A stretch of DNA of 64,000 nt. Source: Hydrogenophilales bacterium 16-64-40. GTDB lineage: Bacteria; Pseudomonadota; Gammaproteobacteria; Burkholderiales; Thiobacillaceae. The translations under genes were made by a program, and so were the position numbers. The DNA lies in assembly GCA_002256995.1 (NCBI GenBank), contig NCGX01000002.1, positions 1 to 64,000 of the forward strand, read 5' to 3'. Below are positions 8,369-18,721 of this stretch, piece by piece. Under the pieces are notes generated by a model. It ran no database searches, had not been told where the DNA came from, and saw only the letters and a program-made list of their open reading frames with translations. Each line of letters starts with the position of its first letter. The first letter of the stretch is position 1.

Positions 8369-9810
8369 CGCGACGCACCGCTCGACAACCCCTCGCCCGC
8401 CAGCACCCACTCCAGCAGCGCGCGCTGCGCCGCCTCGCTGCGGCGTGCATTGGCGTGGTTGACCAGCATGACGAAGCTGACGCGCTGGCCATTCACGGTG
8501 TACACATAGCCGGCCAGCGCGCTGACGTCGCGCAGGGAGCCGGTTTTCAGGTGCGCATTGCCGGCCAGCGCGCTGCCGTTGAAGCGGCGCTTCAATGTGC
8601 CGTCGAGGGCAACGATGGGCAGTGCCGACTGGAATTCGGCGAACAGCGGGCTGTTGTAGGCGGCCCGCAGCAACTGGTTCAGCGCGTCCGCACTGGTGCG
8701 CTCGATGCGCGACAGACCGGCGCCGTTTTCAAGCACCAGTTTGTGGGTCGACACCCCGCGCCGCGCCAAGGCGTCGCGCACTGCCTGCGCGCCTTTTTCA
8801 AGCGTCGCCGGGGCACCGTTCCTTTCCGCGCCCAGCGTCAAAAACAGGTTGCGCGTCATCAGGTTGTTGGAATGCTTGTTGAGGCGGATGAGCGCTTCGG
8901 TCAGCGGCACCGAGGAAAATTTCAGCAGCGGCTCGGATTGCGGCGCCCGGCCCGCCACCGTCGCGCCGGTCAACGTGCCGCCCGACTCCGCCCACAGCCC
9001 GCGGAAAATGAAATCGAAGCTTGCGGCTGGCCCGAACAGGTTGAGCGACCATGCCTGCTCGCCGCAGCCGCGCGCATAGGACCCGCTCACCACCAGCTCA
9101 AGGCGTTCCGGGTCGGGAAAAGCCGGCGTGAGGCTGCCCTTCCAGCCGTTGCATTCCGCGCCGTCGGTCAGCACCAGGCGCGAGGTCAACGTCACCCCCG
9201 GCAGCGCGATATCGGGCACGATCAACACCTGGTCCGCATAGGGCTTCAGGCGCAAGCTTGTTGTATTGAAATTGGCCACCAGCGCGCCCGGCGCGGCGTT
9301 GTAGAGGGCAAATGGCTCGCCGTCGAAGGCGCCGGGATCGATCGCCGGCAGGTCGAAATGACTGAGGTCGAGCACCAGGTTGCCGCGGATGTGGCGCACC
9401 CCGCGTGCGCGCAACTGGCGCTGCAGCAGCCACATCCGCTCCAGCGTCAGGGTGGGATCGCCATGGCCCTTGATGACGAGGTCGCCGTGCAGCACGCCGT
9501 CCTCGACCCGGCCACTCGCCCAGACATCGGTCGTCCACACGTAGTCGGGGCCGAGCTGATTGAGCGCCGCAAAGCTGGTCACCAGCTTCATCACCGAAGC
9601 CGGATTCAGCGCCGCCTCGGCGTTGTGGCTGAGCACCGGCGCCGCCGCATCCAGCGGCTGCACCACCACCGCCACATGATCGAGCGGAATGCCTGCCTGC
9701 TTCAGCGCTGCGGTGAAGACGGCGGGAAGCTCGGCTGCATGGGCAGAAACGACAAGGCCTGCAAGCAGCAGGCCGGTGAGAATACGGAAGGCGATTCGGC
9801 AAGACGTCAT
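8365..9810 (-). CDS. dacB: D-Ala-D-Ala carboxypeptidase/endopeptidase (PBP4, DacB)
   Basis: A periplasmic class C penicillin-binding protein that trims pentapeptides and cuts peptide cross-bridges. The 481 residues begin with a signal peptide ending AHA (about residue 25). All three active-site motifs are present: SVMK (S72 to K75), SNN near 313 and KTG near 422, with the large insert domain between the first two that marks PBP4. It is followed by a translation-coupled small membrane protein and preceded 13 bp upstream by an HDOD-GAF gene, in one minus-strand transcription unit. Confidence 0.95.
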   Translation of the reverse strand: MTSCRIAFRILTGLLLAGLVVSAHAAELPAVFTAALKQAGIPLDHVAVVVQPLDAAAPVLSHNAEAALNPASVMKLVTSFAALNQLGPDYVWTTDVWASGRVEDGVLHGDLVIKGHGDPTLTLERMWLLQRQLRARGVRHIRGNLVLDLSHFDLPAIDPGAFDGEPFALYNAAPGALVANFNTTSLRLKPYADQVLIVPDIALPGVTLTSRLVLTDGAECNGWKGSLTPAFPDPERLELVVSGSYARGCGEQAWSLNLFGPAASFDFIFRGLWAESGGTLTGATVAGRAPQSEPLLKFSSVPLTEALIRLNKHSNNLMTRNLFLTLGAERNGAPATLEKGAQAVRDALARRGVSTHKLVLENGAGLSRIERTSADALNQLLRAAYNSPLFAEFQSALPIVALDGTLKRRFNGSALAGNAHLKTGSLRDVSALAGYVYTVNGQRVSFVMLVNHANARRSEAAQRALLEWVLAGEGLSSGASR

Positions 9811-9823
9811 TGCGACATGATAG

Positions 9824-11503
9824 TCAGAGCGACTGTCTGATGGCGAGCACCGCCTGATTGCGCAGCGATTTAAGCAATGAAAGCTCTTTTTCGGGGATCG
9901 TGATGTCGCCAGGCTGCGGATGGTCGGCGTAGATCAGGCCGACCGGCTTGCCTTTGACGATGATCGGGAACAGCACGAAGGTGCGCGCCGGCACATGCTG
10001 CCGGTACCACGCCGGGATCCGCGTCGCGATTTTCGGGTCGTCGATGTCGGTGATAAGGATGTCGGCATTGTTCTGCAGCGCGACGAGGAACACATCCGGC
10101 TGCGCCGCCAGCGGGAAATCAAAGGCCTTGATCAGGCTCTGCACCCCGTCGCCGAAACCGAACTTGCCGCACATCGTGTTGTGACGGCCGTCCTTGATGC
10201 ACAGCACCACATGCGCGAAGCCCATGCCGGTATACATGGCCTCGAGGATCATCCGCAGGATATCGTTGACGGACATGTTGTCGTCGATCAGCGAATTGCT
10301 GATGTCCTGCAGCCCCGCGGTGAGGACGGACTGAACCGACTCGGTGGTGCGCGGCGCCTGGCCGCCGGCTTCGGCATCGAGGATGGCCGCGTGTTCGTGC
10401 AGCGCGGTCGCTTCCAGCAGGCTCGGGGCATCGGGTGGCATCCCCGCCAAAGCATCCGCGGCTGGCGGGGTGGCCGCAGGCGCCGCACCCGGCACCGCGG
10501 CCATACCGGCCCATTTCGACGCCTCCTGCGCAAAGGCGCTTTGCCTGAGGTTCACATTCACCGCCATGGCGAACGGCGCGATGTCCCGCATCGACTGTTC
10601 CATCAGGCCGGCGATCTGCTCCACCGTCACCGGCACGCTGTCGCTGTAACGCGCCGTGAGCACGGCCAGCGCCTTGCCGCGATCCGCGTCCGGCGTGCTG
10701 AGCACAACGTCGCACAACTCGTTGGAAAACCCCGCCAGCGCGCGCAGTCGTTCAGCATTGCTCGCGCATTTCCTGAACTTCCCGGCCGGGAGTTGCTTCA
10801 TGCTCTGCACCAGCTGATCCGGAAAGCCCCAGTTGCGGGCGATGCCCATCCCGAGATTCTCGTACGACAGGCCCAGCACCCGGGTCGATGCTCTGGCGTC
10901 GCTCAGTCCCTCGGTCTCGATGAGCCGACTGATGGCTTCGGTTTCGGCGGGGAAGTAAAACAGGGTCAGCATGCGCCCCAGCTTGTGCAGCATGGCGCCG
11001 ATGAACGCCTCCTCCCGGTCCCTCAGCTGCGCCTTGCCCGCCATCTCGCGCGCCAGCATCCCGGCGTACAGCACCTTGACGAATTCTTCCTTCAGCTGCT
11101 GTGCGTGCGCCTTGTTTTCCAGGTTGTCGAACAGGATCAGGCTCAGTGCGATCGACCGCACCGCGTCGAAACCGAGGATCACCACCGCGCGCGAAATGGT
11201 GCTGATCGAACCGCCGCCGACCTGGTTGTAGAACGCGACGTTGGCCAGCTTCAAGAGCTTGTTGGTCAGCGCAAAGTCCTTGAGGATGTTGTTGGAGAGC
11301 TCGTTAACGCCCTCGCGGTCGGACGAGGCGATGCGGTTGATGTCGCCGATGGCCTCGGACAAGGCGGGAAAATCGCTCTCGGTCCGCATGCGCCGCAGCA
11401 GGACATCCAGCGCGCCTTCCCTGGCCTCGGCGGGAGGATCGAGCGGGGCATGCTCGTTCAAACCCTGCCCTTGCTCCGCCGGCTTTTCGCTTCGATTTTT
11501 CAA
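9824..11503 (-). CDS. HDOD-GAF signalling protein
   Basis: The 559 residues divide into an HDOD domain at about 30-240 (DFPALSEAIGDINRI, LLKLANVAFYNQ, ILGFDAVRSIALSL, GAMLHKLGRML), a helical middle, an Ala/Pro-rich linker near 335-375 and a C-terminal GAF-like domain with a FVLFPIIVKGKPVGLIYAD strand near 505. HDOD domains are catalytically inactive relatives of HD phosphodiesterases and act as signalling scaffolds. The open frame starts at a TTG at 11503, two bases after the wbpP stop; a later ATG at residue 39 is possible, so the start is uncertain. It sits between nucleotide-sugar genes and dacB. Confidence 0.85.
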   Translation of the reverse strand: MKNRSEKPAEQGQGLNEHAPLDPPAEAREGALDVLLRRMRTESDFPALSEAIGDINRIASSDREGVNELSNNILKDFALTNKLLKLANVAFYNQVGGGSISTISRAVVILGFDAVRSIALSLILFDNLENKAHAQQLKEEFVKVLYAGMLAREMAGKAQLRDREEAFIGAMLHKLGRMLTLFYFPAETEAISRLIETEGLSDARASTRVLGLSYENLGMGIARNWGFPDQLVQSMKQLPAGKFRKCASNAERLRALAGFSNELCDVVLSTPDADRGKALAVLTARYSDSVPVTVEQIAGLMEQSMRDIAPFAMAVNVNLRQSAFAQEASKWAGMAAVPGAAPAATPPAADALAGMPPDAPSLLEATALHEHAAILDAEAGGQAPRTTESVQSVLTAGLQDISNSLIDDNMSVNDILRMILEAMYTGMGFAHVVLCIKDGRHNTMCGKFGFGDGVQSLIKAFDFPLAAQPDVFLVALQNNADILITDIDDPKIATRIPAWYRQHVPARTFVLFPIIVKGKPVGLIYADHPQPGDITIPEKELSLLKSLRNQAVLAIRQSL

Positions 11504-11504
11504 C

Positions 11505-12544
11505 TCAGACAGGCGGCCCGCCCAGATCCCGCACGTACCAGTCCATCGCCTCCGCCAGCCCCTCGCCGATGCGGTGGGTGGGCTCGTAGCCCAGCCGTGT
11601 GCGGGCCTTGGAAATGTCGGCCAGCGAATGGCGCACGTCGCCGGCGCGGAAGTCGCGGTAGACCGGCTTGGCGTCGGCCAGATGGGGATACTTCGGCACC
11701 AGCAGGGAACGGATGGCCTCGAACAATTCGTTCAGCGTGGTGCGCTCGCCCACCGCAACGTTGTAGACCTGGTTGGCCGCGTCCGCATGCTGGCTGGTGG
11801 CAGCGAGCAGGTTGGCCTGGATGACGTTGTCGATGTAGCAGAAATCACGGCTGGTTTCGCCGTCGCCGTTGATGTAGACCGGTTCATTGTGGATCATGCT
11901 GGCGACCCACTTCGGCACCACCGCGGCGTAGGCGCCCTTGGGGTCCTGGCGGCGGCCGAAGATGTTGAAGTACCTGAGGCCGATCGACTCCATGCCGTAG
12001 CAGCGGCCGAACACGTCGGCGTACAGCTCGTTCACCAGCTTGGTCACGGCATAGGGCGACAGCGGCTTGCCGATGACGTCCTCGACCTTGGGCAGGCCGG
12101 GGTGGTCGCCGTAGGTGGAAGAGGACGCCGCGTAGACGAAGCGCTTCACCCTGGCGTCGCGCGCCGCCACCAGCATGTTGAGGAAACCGGTGTTGTTGGC
12201 CGCATGAGTGGCGAGCGGGTCTTCCAGCGAGCGCGGCACCGAGCCCAATGCGGCCTGGTGCAGCACGTAATCGATGTCCTTGCACACCGCATGGCAGGTG
12301 ATGAGATCGCGGATGTCGCCGCGCTTGAAGCTGAGGTTTTCCCAGCGCGCGGGACCGACGCTCGCCTGCACCTGCGCCAGGTTTTTCTCGTGGCCGGTGG
12401 CGAAGTTGTCGAGCCCGACGACGCGCTGGTCGAGCAGCAGCAGGGCTTCGACCAGGTTGCAGCCGATGAAGCCGGCGGCACCGGTGACGAGCCAGGTCTT
12501 GGGTTCTGCGCGAAGCTGCGTTTTCAGCGCGTCGAACGCGGCCA

Positions 12545-12545
<1 letters not shown>
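11505..12545 (-). CDS. wbpP: UDP-N-acetylglucosamine 4-epimerase family (WbpP/TviC)
   Basis: This extended short-chain dehydrogenase has 346 residues. The NAD loop GAAGFIG is at about 22-28, with SSSTYGD and the catalytic YAVTK. The N-terminal extension before the Rossmann fold and motifs such as [16 protein letters not shown] and [14 protein letters not shown] match WbpP/TviC enzymes, which interconvert UDP-GlcNAc(A) and UDP-GalNAc(A). The ATG at 12545 overlaps the upstream TGA and has GGAG seven bases before it; a GTG three bases earlier is less well spaced. With the next gene it makes a uronic acid sugar nucleotide for a surface polysaccharide. Confidence 0.9.
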
Positions 12546-13825
<1,280 letters not shown>

Positions 13826-13839
13826 ACCTGGATTCCCCT

Positions 13840-14694
13840 ATGAATAGAAAGTCTTTACCGCCGCCCGGATTGTATCGAATTTGCGTGACGCTTCCCGATC
13901 ATGTCCGGCGACTGGCCGCTTGCTGGCTCAGCAAGCGGCGTACCCGCTGGATGCTGATCCTGCTCGTGGCGGCCCTGCCCGCCCACGCCGACGTCGCCGA
14001 CACGCTGCAATCGGTGAAGCCGGGCGTGGTCGGCGTCGGCGTCTTCAACCCCAGCGGCAGCCCGCGCGCCAACCTCCAAGGCACCGGCTTTGCCGTGCTG
14101 GACGGCACCTACGTCGTGTCGTGCGCCCACATTTTCGCCAAACCGCTGGACAGCGAAAAAAAGGAAACCCATGCCGTGTTCGTCGGGCGCGACCGCCAGA
14201 TAACGGTACGTCCCGCCAAGCTGATCGCCACCGACCACAGCCGCGATCTGGCGCTGCTGAAAATCGAGGGCGCCCCGCTGCCCGCGCTGAAACTCGGCGA
14301 CTCAAGCGCCGCGCGCGAAGGCTGGCAGCTGTATTTCACCGGCTACCCGATCGGCTCGGTGCTGGGGCTCAATCCGTCCACCCATCGCGCCGGACTGGCT
14401 GCCATCATTCCCATTTTCACGCCGCTCCCCAGCGCTTCGCAGTTGACCGTGCGCACCCTGAAGCAGGCAAAGGATGCCTATGAGGTGTTCGGGCTCGACG
14501 CTGTCGCCTATCCCGGCAACAGCGGCAGCCCGGTCTGGCACCCCGATACGGGTGAAGTGCTGGGGGTGGTCAATTCGGTGTATGTGAAGGGTGCGAAAGA
14601 AACCGCGCTCTCCGCGCCCAGCGGGATCAGCTACGCGATTCCAGTGAAGTACGTGCACGCGCTGCTGAAGCGGGCGTTGCCAGAGGCGAAATAA
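13840..14694 (+). CDS. Secreted trypsin-like serine protease
   Basis: The 284 residues carry a chymotrypsin-fold peptidase. The catalytic triad is visible as H97 (VVSCAHIF), D136 (DHSRDLALLK) and S228 (YPGNSGSPV). There is no PDZ domain, unlike DegP. A hydrophobic signal (MLILLVAALPAHA) ends near residue 50. If the first ATG is used, 37 mostly basic residues precede it, so the internal ATG at 13951 may be the true start and would give a normal signal peptide. It is divergent from wbpO with only 14 bp between starts, another reason to suspect a later start. The substrate is unknown. Confidence 0.8.
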   Translation: MNRKSLPPPGLYRICVTLPDHVRRLAACWLSKRRTRWMLILLVAALPAHADVADTLQSVKPGVVGVGVFNPSGSPRANLQGTGFAVLDGTYVVSCAHIFAKPLDSEKKETHAVFVGRDRQITVRPAKLIATDHSRDLALLKIEGAPLPALKLGDSSAAREGWQLYFTGYPIGSVLGLNPSTHRAGLAAIIPIFTPLPSASQLTVRTLKQAKDAYEVFGLDAVAYPGNSGSPVWHPDTGEVLGVVNSVYVKGAKETALSAPSGISYAIPVKYVHALLKRALPEAK

Positions 14695-14742
14695 ACGGGA
14701 TCTCGCCTCGTAAGGCCATTGTTAACGCCCGGGGCAGCAAAA

Positions 14743-14761
14743 ACGTCGGAAATCTTTACAC
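14743..14761 (+). promoter_or_regulatory. Possible enhancer-binding dyad upstream of the sigma-54 promoter
   Basis: The segment holds a loose dyad GTNNNAANNNTTNNNAC about 75 bp upstream of the -24 box, where a bacterial enhancer-binding protein would be expected. The symmetry is weak and the call is tentative. Confidence 0.3.
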
Positions 14762-14835
14762 CCAATCCAAAGCAGAGGCGCTCGCTCGATCCCACCCCAT
14801 TGTTCTTTATGTGAAATTTAAAAACATGCTTGACA

Positions 14836-14851
14836 TGGCCCGGATGTTGCT
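14836..14851 (+). promoter_or_regulatory. Sigma-54 (-24/-12) promoter
   Basis: TGGCCCGGATGTTGCT matches the RpoN consensus TGGCACGNNNNTTGCW at all but one fixed position, with GG and GC in the required 10-bp register. Transcription should begin near 14862, about 34 bases before the PEP-CTERM start codon. Confidence 0.8.
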
Positions 14852-14895
14852 TTTGCTCGGGTAGCTGTATCCCTAAACTAATAAAAGAAGCCAAA

Positions 14896-15477
14896 ATGAA
14901 AATTAAAAGAACCCTCGCTGCCCTAGCCTTAGGTCTTGGCCTTGTCTCCACTGCCCAGGCCGGGCTGATCGGCGTCAAGTCCATCGAAGTCACAAACGCC
15001 ATCAACCAATGGCTGCAAGTCGCAGAAGTCAATGCGTTCAATGTGGGGAACGTTGACGTAGCGTCCAGCGGCAACGCGCTCGCCAGCGCACCCGACACCT
15101 GGAGTGGTTTCTCGACCCCGGGGAAGGCAATTGATGGCGTCACCGCCGGAAATTTTAGTCTGGGCCAGATTTTTCATGAGGGCCAAGACTTCAGCCACGA
15201 CACCCTGACCATCCTGTTTAACGATGTTCAGGAGCTGATCTCGTTCAGCATCTTCGGACGTACCGATTGCTGCAGCGAACGCGACATCTACAACATCGTG
15301 TTCCGGGATGCCGCTGGCGAGACGCTTTTCTCCATTGGCAACTTGCAGGCCACCGCGGCCCAAAACCACACGGCCTTTGTCGAACTGCCCAACACCAATC
15401 GGCAAATTCCTGAACCCGCATCACTCGCACTGTTGGCCCTTGGCCTGGTCGGTCTAGCTGCTGCCCGCCGCAAATAG
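14896..15477 (+). CDS. PEP-CTERM sorting domain protein
   Basis: This exported 193-residue protein has a signal peptide (about 1-22, ending AQA) and a C-terminal sorting signal: the IPEPAS motif, a hydrophobic helix (LALLALGLVGLAAA) and a basic RRK end. Exosortase cleaves such proteins at the PEP motif for surface or exopolysaccharide attachment. The middle has a beta-rich, discoidin-like look (EVTNAINQWLQVAEVNAF, TLTILFNDVQEL) and a CC pair at about 138. No exosortase is in the window. A sigma-54 promoter precedes it and a strong terminator follows, so it is monocistronic. Confidence 0.93.
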   Translation: MKIKRTLAALALGLGLVSTAQAGLIGVKSIEVTNAINQWLQVAEVNAFNVGNVDVASSGNALASAPDTWSGFSTPGKAIDGVTAGNFSLGQIFHEGQDFSHDTLTILFNDVQELISFSIFGRTDCCSERDIYNIVFRDAAGETLFSIGNLQATAAQNHTAFVELPNTNRQIPEPASLALLALGLVGLAAARRK

Positions 15478-15496
15478 GCCTTTAACCCTTCAAAAG

Positions 15497-15524
15497 AAAC
15501 CCCGCTGCGGCGGGGTTTCTCGTT
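15497..15524 (+). terminator. Rho-independent terminator after the PEP-CTERM gene
   Basis: A perfect 9-bp stem AAACCCCGC/GCGGGGTTT (15497-15505 and 15510-15518) with a TGCG loop is followed by a T-rich tail. It lies 20 bp after the stop codon. The arms also end in A/T runs, so it may serve both strands. Confidence 0.85.
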
Positions 15525-15597
15525 TCCGGAAGCAGCAGCAGGCGACTCAACCACGGCCTCCTTTATTGCTTGTCGCCACGACACCCGATATCTGGGT

Positions 15598-16574
15598 CTA
15601 CATCCCTTCGGTCAGGCTGACGCCGAGTCCGAGCGACTGCTGGCTGTGGTTGTAGTCGATCAGCGACTCGCCGTAGCCGTTGAAATACTGCACATAGCCC
15701 TTCAGGCGCCCGTACAGGGGAAAGCTCCAGTTGAGCTTCACTGCGCCGCGGTTGTCCGGGGACTTGAAGTTGTTGCGCAGCATCAGCGAGTAGGCGTTGC
15801 GGCCCTTGCGATAAACCGCCAGCAGTTCGCCGTGCCCCAGGTAGTCCTCGATGTCGGGGTTGTCATCTTCATCGCGTTCCGGAATCCGGTACCAGGGCCG
15901 GATCAGCAGCGCCAGATTGTCGCGCTCAAACCCGAACTGGGCGTAAACGCGGTTCCAGCTGCGCGACAGCCCTTCGCTGCGGCCGTTTGACTGGTGCACC
16001 ATTCCCAGGTTGATGAAACGGCCGCGAAAACCGGCGATTTCATAATCCGTCCGGTAGGTCATAAACACTTCGGGCTCATAGTTGGTCTCACGAAACGGCG
16101 AGGAAATGGTGTCGTTGTAAGCCTGCCAGAAAGAGGTGATGGTGTAGCCGAACCACAGGTCGAGGTTGTCGTGGCCGAATACACCCTCCATGCCCTTGAT
16201 CTTGAAGCTCAGCTGCAATTCGGCCTCGACCGGATCAAGCCCCAGATCGGGCGGAGCAAGCGTGTCCTGGAACGGGGTGTTGTTGGGCGAAGTGCTGTAT
16301 TTGACCGGCAGGAAATAATTGGGCCGGTGCGGCCTGAACAGGAAGGCGCCCTGCTTGGCTCGGCCCGCTTGGCGTCGGCCGGCGGAGTGGCTGCCACCTC
16401 GGGCTGGGGCTGCGAACGTCCGGACACGCGGTCGTAGCACGCCAGGCGGTCGACGTCCGCCGGAATCGAGCTGCAGCCCTCCCATTCCGCAATCGAGGCA
16501 GCTTGCCCCTGGCCCAGCAGACCTGCACCCAACAGGGCCAGCAGGATGCGGGGCGAATAATGTTTGTTAGCCAT
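15598..16574 (-). pseudogene. pldA: Outer-membrane phospholipase A, broken by a frameshift
   Basis: Two reading frames together make one OMPLA. The first (from 16574) carries a signal peptide and the WEGCSSIPADVDRLACYDRV segment. The second (to 15598) carries the beta-barrel with FRPHRPNYFLPVKYS, the catalytic HQSNGRSEGLSRSWNR (His, Ser and Asn all kept) and YGESLIDYNHSQQSLGLG at the end. The frames join near 16351-16362, at about residue 71; one missing base, possibly a C in GAGCCAAG, explains it. Restored length would be about 325 residues. It starts 9 bp after the beta-CASP gene, so is probably the last gene of that operon. A sequencing error is possible since the rest is intact. Confidence 0.85.
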
Positions 16575-16583
16575 GGTTGTCTT

Positions 16584-18014
16584 CTAGTCCAGGGTAACGC
16601 TGTGGCCGGGCTCCGGCGCCATCGCGTCCCAGCCGAACTGCCTTTGCAGGTCGGCGGCGAACCCGGTCGCCACCGTTTCCTCGCCGTGCACCACGAACAC
16701 CCGGCGCGGCTTGCTGCGGAAGTGGCCGAGCCAGGCGAGCAGCGCGGTGCGGTCGGCGTGCGCCGACAGGCCGCCCAGCGTATACAGATCGGCACGCACC
16801 GGGAGGTCCTCGCCCAGCAGGCGCACGCGCTTGGCACCGTCGACCAGACGGCGGCCGAAGGTGCCGGCGGCCTGAAAGCCGGTGATGAGGATGGTCGATT
16901 CGCGGCGTGCCAGGTTGGCGCGCAGGTGGAACTTGATGCGCCCGGCCTCGCACATGCCGCTGGCCGAGATGATGACGGCGCCGCCGGTGATGCGGTCGAG
17001 TGCCTTCGATTCCTCGACGTCCTCGACGAAATTCAGCTTGCGAAAATGCGCCGCGCCGCCGTGGCGGCCCATCAGTTCATGGGTCTCGTCGTCGAGCAGC
17101 GCCATGTGCTTGTAGGTGATTTCGGTGGCGGCGGTGGCCATCGGCGAATCGACGAACACGGTCAGTTTGGGAATGCGGCCCTGCCGGGCCAGGTCGGCCA
17201 GCAGGTAGAGCATGTCTTGGGTGCGGCCCACCGCAAAGGCGGGAATGATGACGTTGCCGCCCTTGCGTTCGATGGTGTCGTTGATCGCTTCCACCAGTTC
17301 GTTCTGCGTCGCTTCCATGCTCTTGTGGTCGCGGTTGCCGTAGGTCGATTCGACCACCAGGTAGTCGGCGTCGTGGATGTGCGTGGGGTCCTGCAGCAGC
17401 GGCCGCGCAGGCTGGCCGAGATCGCCGGAAAACACGATCTTGCGGCGGCGCTCGCCTTCTCCCACCCACACCTCGACGATGGCCGAGCCGAGGATGTGGC
17501 CGGCATCGCGGAAGGTGCAGCGCACCAACGGATGCGGCGCGATTTCCAAGTCGTAGTCGAGCGGGTTCAGCTGCTTCAGCGAAGCCCATGCCTGCGCCAC
17601 GGTGTAGAGCGGCGCGATGTCGCGCGGCGGCAGGCCGCTTTTTTTGTCGCGCCGGTCCATGCCCTTGCGGAAGCGATCGAGGTTGGCGTATTCGGCTTCC
17701 TTTTCCTGGATGTGCGCCGAATCCGGCAGCATCACCGCCAAGAGATCGCAGGTGGCGCGGGTGGTGTGGATCGTGCCCCTGAAGCCCATCGCGACCAGCC
17801 GCGGCAAGAGACCGGAGTGGTCGATGTGGGCGTGGGTGAGGATGACGAAGTCGATGCTACGCGGATCGAAGGAAAACGCGCGCTGGTTCTTGGCGCGCGT
17901 CTCTCGCCCACCCTGGAACATGCCGCAATCGACCAGGAAGCGTACGCCGTCGGCCTCCACCAGGTAGCTGGAGCCGGTGACTTCGCGCGCCGCGCCGAGA
18001 AATGTGATTTTCAT
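16584..18014 (-). CDS. MBL-fold beta-CASP RNA-processing exonuclease
   Basis: The 476 residues hold a metallo-beta-lactamase core with HAHIDHSG (H61, H63, D65, H66), DAGHILGSA and FSGDLG. A beta-CASP domain (VVESTYGNRDHK, IPAFAVGRTQDMLYLL, GMCEAGRIKFHL) and the C-terminal SAHADRTALLAWL and VHGE histidines follow. This is the CPSF73/RNase J-like group of bacterial RNA-metabolising enzymes (YsgA/TTHA0252 type). The ATG at 18014 overlaps the ATPase stop as ATGA. The frame is open upstream, but that part lies inside the ATPase gene. An RNase inside an exporter operon is unusual. Confidence 0.9.
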   Translation of the reverse strand: MKITFLGAAREVTGSSYLVEADGVRFLVDCGMFQGGRETRAKNQRAFSFDPRSIDFVILTHAHIDHSGLLPRLVAMGFRGTIHTTRATCDLLAVMLPDSAHIQEKEAEYANLDRFRKGMDRRDKKSGLPPRDIAPLYTVAQAWASLKQLNPLDYDLEIAPHPLVRCTFRDAGHILGSAIVEVWVGEGERRRKIVFSGDLGQPARPLLQDPTHIHDADYLVVESTYGNRDHKSMEATQNELVEAINDTIERKGGNVIIPAFAVGRTQDMLYLLADLARQGRIPKLTVFVDSPMATAATEITYKHMALLDDETHELMGRHGGAAHFRKLNFVEDVEESKALDRITGGAVIISASGMCEAGRIKFHLRANLARRESTILITGFQAAGTFGRRLVDGAKRVRLLGEDLPVRADLYTLGGLSAHADRTALLAWLGHFRSKPRRVFVVHGEETVATGFAADLQRQFGWDAMAPEPGHSVTLD

Positions 18015-18721
18015 ATTGGTCGTCCCTCGCCTGCTTCTTCGTAGGTCTTGCCGTCGCGGATATGGTAAATGCGTTTGAAGGTGGGAATGATCTTTTCGTC
18101 GTGGGTGACGACGATGATCGCGGTGTGGAATTCCTGCGCCAGGCGGTTGAGGATCTTCACCACGGTGAGTGCGCGTTCGCTGTCGAGCGGCGCGGTCGGC
18201 TCGTCGGCGAGGATGATCGGCGGCTTGTTGGCAAGCGCGCGCGCGATCGACACCCGCTGCTGCTCGCCGCCTGAGAGTTCTGCAATGCGCGCCTGCGCAC
18301 GGTGCTGCACGTCGAGCGCGGTGAGCATCTCCAGCGCGATGGCGCGCGCCTCGGCGTTGGGCAAGCCGGCCAGCATCGGCAGCAGGGCGACGTTGTCGGT
18401 GGCGTCGAGAAACGGGATCAGGTAGGGCGCCTGGAACACGAAACCGATGCGGTCGCAGCGCAGCGCGCGCAGGTCGCCGGTTTTCCAGCCGTTGTCGAAA
18501 ATCACCTCGCCGCCGAGGGTGAATTTCCCTGCCGTGGGCTCGATCACCGCGCCGAGGCATTTCAGCAGCGTGGACTTGCCGGAGCCGGAGGGGCCGATCA
18601 GCCCGACCACCTCGCCGGGATAGACCGTCATGTCGACGCCCTTCAGCGCATCGACCGCGGCGCTGCCGCTGCCGTAGCGCTTGGTGATGCCTTCGATGAG
18701 GATTGCCGGAGATTCAGCCAC
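18011..18721 (-). CDS. ABC transporter ATP-binding protein (MacB/DevA-like)
   Basis: The 236 residues form one nucleotide-binding domain. Walker A GPSGSGKST is at 43-51, followed by the Q-loop in FVFQAPYLIPFLD, the signature LSGGEQQRVSIARAL, Walker B with IILADEPTAPLDS and the switch histidine in VVTHDEKI. The sequence groups with ATPases that drive FtsX/MacB-type permeases. It overlaps the permease gene by 8 bp and the RNase gene by 4 bp. With the permease and adaptor it forms a DevBCA-like tripartite exporter. Confidence 0.95.
   Translation of the reverse strand: MAESPAILIEGITKRYGSGSAAVDALKGVDMTVYPGEVVGLIGPSGSGKSTLLKCLGAVIEPTAGKFTLGGEVIFDNGWKTGDLRALRCDRIGFVFQAPYLIPFLDATDNVALLPMLAGLPNAEARAIALEMLTALDVQHRAQARIAELSGGEQQRVSIARALANKPPIILADEPTAPLDSERALTVVKILNRLAQEFHTAIIVVTHDEKIIPTFKRIYHIRDGKTYEEAGEGRPI

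Noticed and set aside
18015-18560. N-terminal extension of the beta-CASP RNase
   Set aside because: The extra part lies inside the ABC ATPase gene and is Arg-rich; the RNase fold begins at the ATG overlapping the ATPase stop.
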